Shown here in pieces: positions 62,569 through 64,000 of a DNA stretch of 64,000 bases. A model generated the notes under the pieces. That model saw only the letters and a program-made list of their open reading frames with translations. It did not search any database and was not told where the DNA came from. The translations under genes and the position numbers were made by a program. Each line of letters begins with the position of its first letter. Positions within the stretch are counted from its first letter, which is position 1. This stretch comes from Microbispora hainanensis (GTDB lineage: Bacteria; Actinomycetota; Actinomycetes; Streptosporangiales; Streptosporangiaceae): the NCBI RefSeq assembly GCF_006874475.1, contig NZ_VIRM01000042.1, forward strand, positions 1 through 64,000, given 5' to 3'.

Positions 62569-62600
62569 CCGGCCGCCGCCTCTGCTGAGGCGGCGGCCGG
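62569..62600. terminator. Bidirectional hairpin, 14-bp stem
   Basis: CCGGCCGCCGCCTC (62569-62582) pairs perfectly with GAGGCGGCGGCCGG (62587-62600) around TGCT. It lies between the convergent DUF2283 and cellulase genes. Confidence 0.88.
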
Positions 62601-62622
62601 GGTCTTCAGAGGCGGCGGGCCG

Positions 62623-64000
62623 TCAGGCGGAGCAGGCGGCGCCGTTCAGCGTGAACAGGTCGGGCGTGGGGTTGGCCCCCGGCGCGGCCTTGCCGTTGAA
62701 GCCGAAGACGATCGACTGGCCCGGCTTGATGGTCTTGTTGTAGGACTCGTTCGCGGCGGTCACGGTGGCCGCCTTCTGGGAGAACTTGGCGTTCCAGCCG
62801 ATGTCGATCTTCTGGCCGCCCAGGAACGACCACTTCAGCGACCAGCCCTCGATCGCCTTCGTGCCGGTGTTCTTGAGGGTGATCTGGGTGGTGAAGCCCG
62901 TCGGCCACGAGCCGTGCGTGGTGTAGGTGACCGTGCATCCGCTCGGCGCCTTGACCGTGCCGTCGCCCTGGTCGGCGACGAAGGCCGAGATCCACGACAG
63001 AGGCGAGTTCCAGTTGATCGTCAGCTCGTTGGTCGCCCAGGAGCCGATGTCGTCGATGTAGCAGAACTGCGCCACGCAGCCCTTGAGCTTCGCCTGGGCC
63101 ACCGGGTCCTGGATGGCGGAGTTGGGGCCGCCCGCGAGCGTGCCGCGCGGCGGGTTCGGCAGCGAGGTGTCCAGCGAGTGGGCGTACCACCTGGTGTGCT
63201 GGTTCTTCGACGCCACCTCGCCGTAGCCGGTCACGTACGACTGGTTGAGCGCGTTGCGGCCGAAGATGTAGTCGATGCCCTGCAGCACGCCGTCGCGGTA
63301 TTTCACGTCGCCGGTGAGGTCATAGGCCGTGGCGACGACCACCAGGTTGTTGACGACGATGCTGTTCGATCCCCAGTCGTAGTTCGTCGTGTCGTACGGC
63401 AGGCCGTACGGGTGGGCCTTCAGCGCGGCGAGGTACTTGTCCGCGCCGGCCACCACGGAGGCGCGCACCTCGTCGCGGCCGGGCAGGGCGTTGGGCACGG
63501 TCGCCAGGTCGAGGCGGCCGAGCGCCGCGACGTTGCCCCAGTCCATGGCGCCCGTCCGCCAGATGTCGGCCGTGTGGAGCGGTGAGGCGAGGACGTAGTC
63601 CTTGTACTCCTTCTCACCCGTGGTGATGTAGAGCTCGGCGGCCGCCCAGTAGAACTCGTCGCTGACGTTCGCGTCGTCGTAGGTGCCGCCGCCGACGCCG
63701 TCGGAGGGGGAGGCCAGCAGGTTCGGGTTCGCCTTGGCCGCCGTCCACGCCTTCTTCGCCGCCGCGAGGTTCTTCGCGGCGAACTCGGCGTCGTACGGCG
63801 CGAAGATCCGCGCCGCCTGGGCGGCCGTCGCGGCGAGGTTGAGCGTGGCGGCCGTGGAGACCGGGTGCAGCTCGCGCTTCTGCTCGTCCAGGTGCGGCAG
63901 CAGCGGCAGGCCGGTCCAGTTCTGGTCGTGGATCTTGTGGTGGACCATGCCGTCGGACCGCTGCATCTTCAGCAGGAACTCCTGCTCCCAGCGGGCCTCG
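62623..64000 (-). CDS. GH9 cellulase with C-terminal CBM2 (5' end outside the window)
   Basis: The visible 459 residues are the C-terminal part of a secreted glycoside hydrolase family 9 endoglucanase. GH9 features are [16 protein letters not shown], the [15 protein letters not shown] segment and the catalytic Glu region [18 protein letters not shown] linker of about 15 residues leads to a cellulose-binding CBM2 (about the last 105 residues) with GWSLKWSF and its flanking Cys residues (GCTVTY; AACSA). The frame continues past base 64000, so the catalytic Asp pair and signal peptide are beyond the window. It acts on cellulose outside the cell. Confidence 0.93.
   Translation of the reverse strand, partial: EARWEQEFLLKMQRSDGMVHHKIHDQNWTGLPLLPHLDEQKRELHPVSTAATLNLAATAAQAARIFAPYDAEFAAKNLAAAKKAWTAAKANPNLLASPSDGVGGGTYDDANVSDEFYWAAAELYITTGEKEYKDYVLASPLHTADIWRTGAMDWGNVAALGRLDLATVPNALPGRDEVRASVVAGADKYLAALKAHPYGLPYDTTNYDWGSNSIVVNNLVVVATAYDLTGDVKYRDGVLQGIDYIFGRNALNQSYVTGYGEVASKNQHTRWYAHSLDTSLPNPPRGTLAGGPNSAIQDPVAQAKLKGCVAQFCYIDDIGSWATNELTINWNSPLSWISAFVADQGDGTVKAPSGCTVTYTTHGSWPTGFTTQITLKNTGTKAIEGWSLKWSFLGGQKIDIGWNAKFSQKAATVTAANESYNKTIKPGQSIVFGFNGKAAPGANPTPDLFTLNGAACSA

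Overview
The window is chromosomal DNA from a high-GC filamentous actinobacterium. Very high GC in third codon positions, frequent GTG/TTG starts, four-base gene overlaps, a sigR/rsrA pair, whiB1, nickel superoxide dismutase, an SSI-type protease inhibitor and a fused 2-oxoglutarate decarboxylase (kgd) all point to Streptosporangiales or a close relative. I see no rRNA, tRNA, CRISPR array, insertion sequence, plasmid origin or phage.

Layout. 0-7 kb: a phosphotransferase, then a pstSCAB phosphate operon (minus strand) that ends with a response regulator whose receiver has lost its phosphorylation residues; a PHO box lies upstream of pstS. A low-molecular-weight phosphatase and a fructosamine-kinase-like gene follow as a coupled pair. 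7-13.7 kb: hisN, a hotdog thioesterase, a TetR/glycosyltransferase pair, and a MocR regulator divergent from a LysE exporter with a clear operator between them. 13.7-26.2 kb: rsgA, aroA, SRAP peptidase, DksA-like protein, methyltransferase, sigR-rsrA, epimerase, lipoprotein, two HD-domain membrane proteins, biotin carboxylase and a 70-residue biotin carrier. From 34.5 kb come pdtaS, whiB1, a lipid kinase and a membrane protein. This gene set matches the mycobacterial sigH-aroA-pdtaS-whiB1 neighbourhood. It is interrupted here by a thioesterase, a BsaP-like protein, a PASTA kinase, a thiamine-diphosphate enzyme and the biotin genes bioF-gntR-bioD-bioB, whose embedded regulator resembles DasR.

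38-44 kb: a stress sigma factor with its anti-sigma kinase, sodN with its maturation protease, a CGNR regulator, malic enzyme and a TPR regulator. 44.4-50.9 kb: four paralogous secreted trypsin-like proteases, all on the minus strand. Two have canonical active sites; two have lost a conserved cysteine pair and have an altered serine motif. An SSI-type inhibitor gene and a perfect CRP-type site lie within the cluster. 51-58 kb: an MDR oxidoreductase, a PadR/DUF4097 envelope-stress-like operon, a small DUF6104 gene and kgd. 58.8-59.0 kb: a collapsed TetR/SDR gene pair. 59.8-62.5 kb: two YbaB-like proteins, a WXG100/EspC-like protein, a toxin-like protein with a DUF4258-type end and a DUF2283 protein, read as a candidate type VII-associated toxin/immunity module. 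The window ends inside a GH9 cellulase carrying a CBM2.

Two features recur. Inverted-repeat terminators separate most convergent genes. Short tandem duplications (9-26 bp periods) sit at or just after the stop codons of five genes and at the 5' ends of two more, an unusual local pattern.
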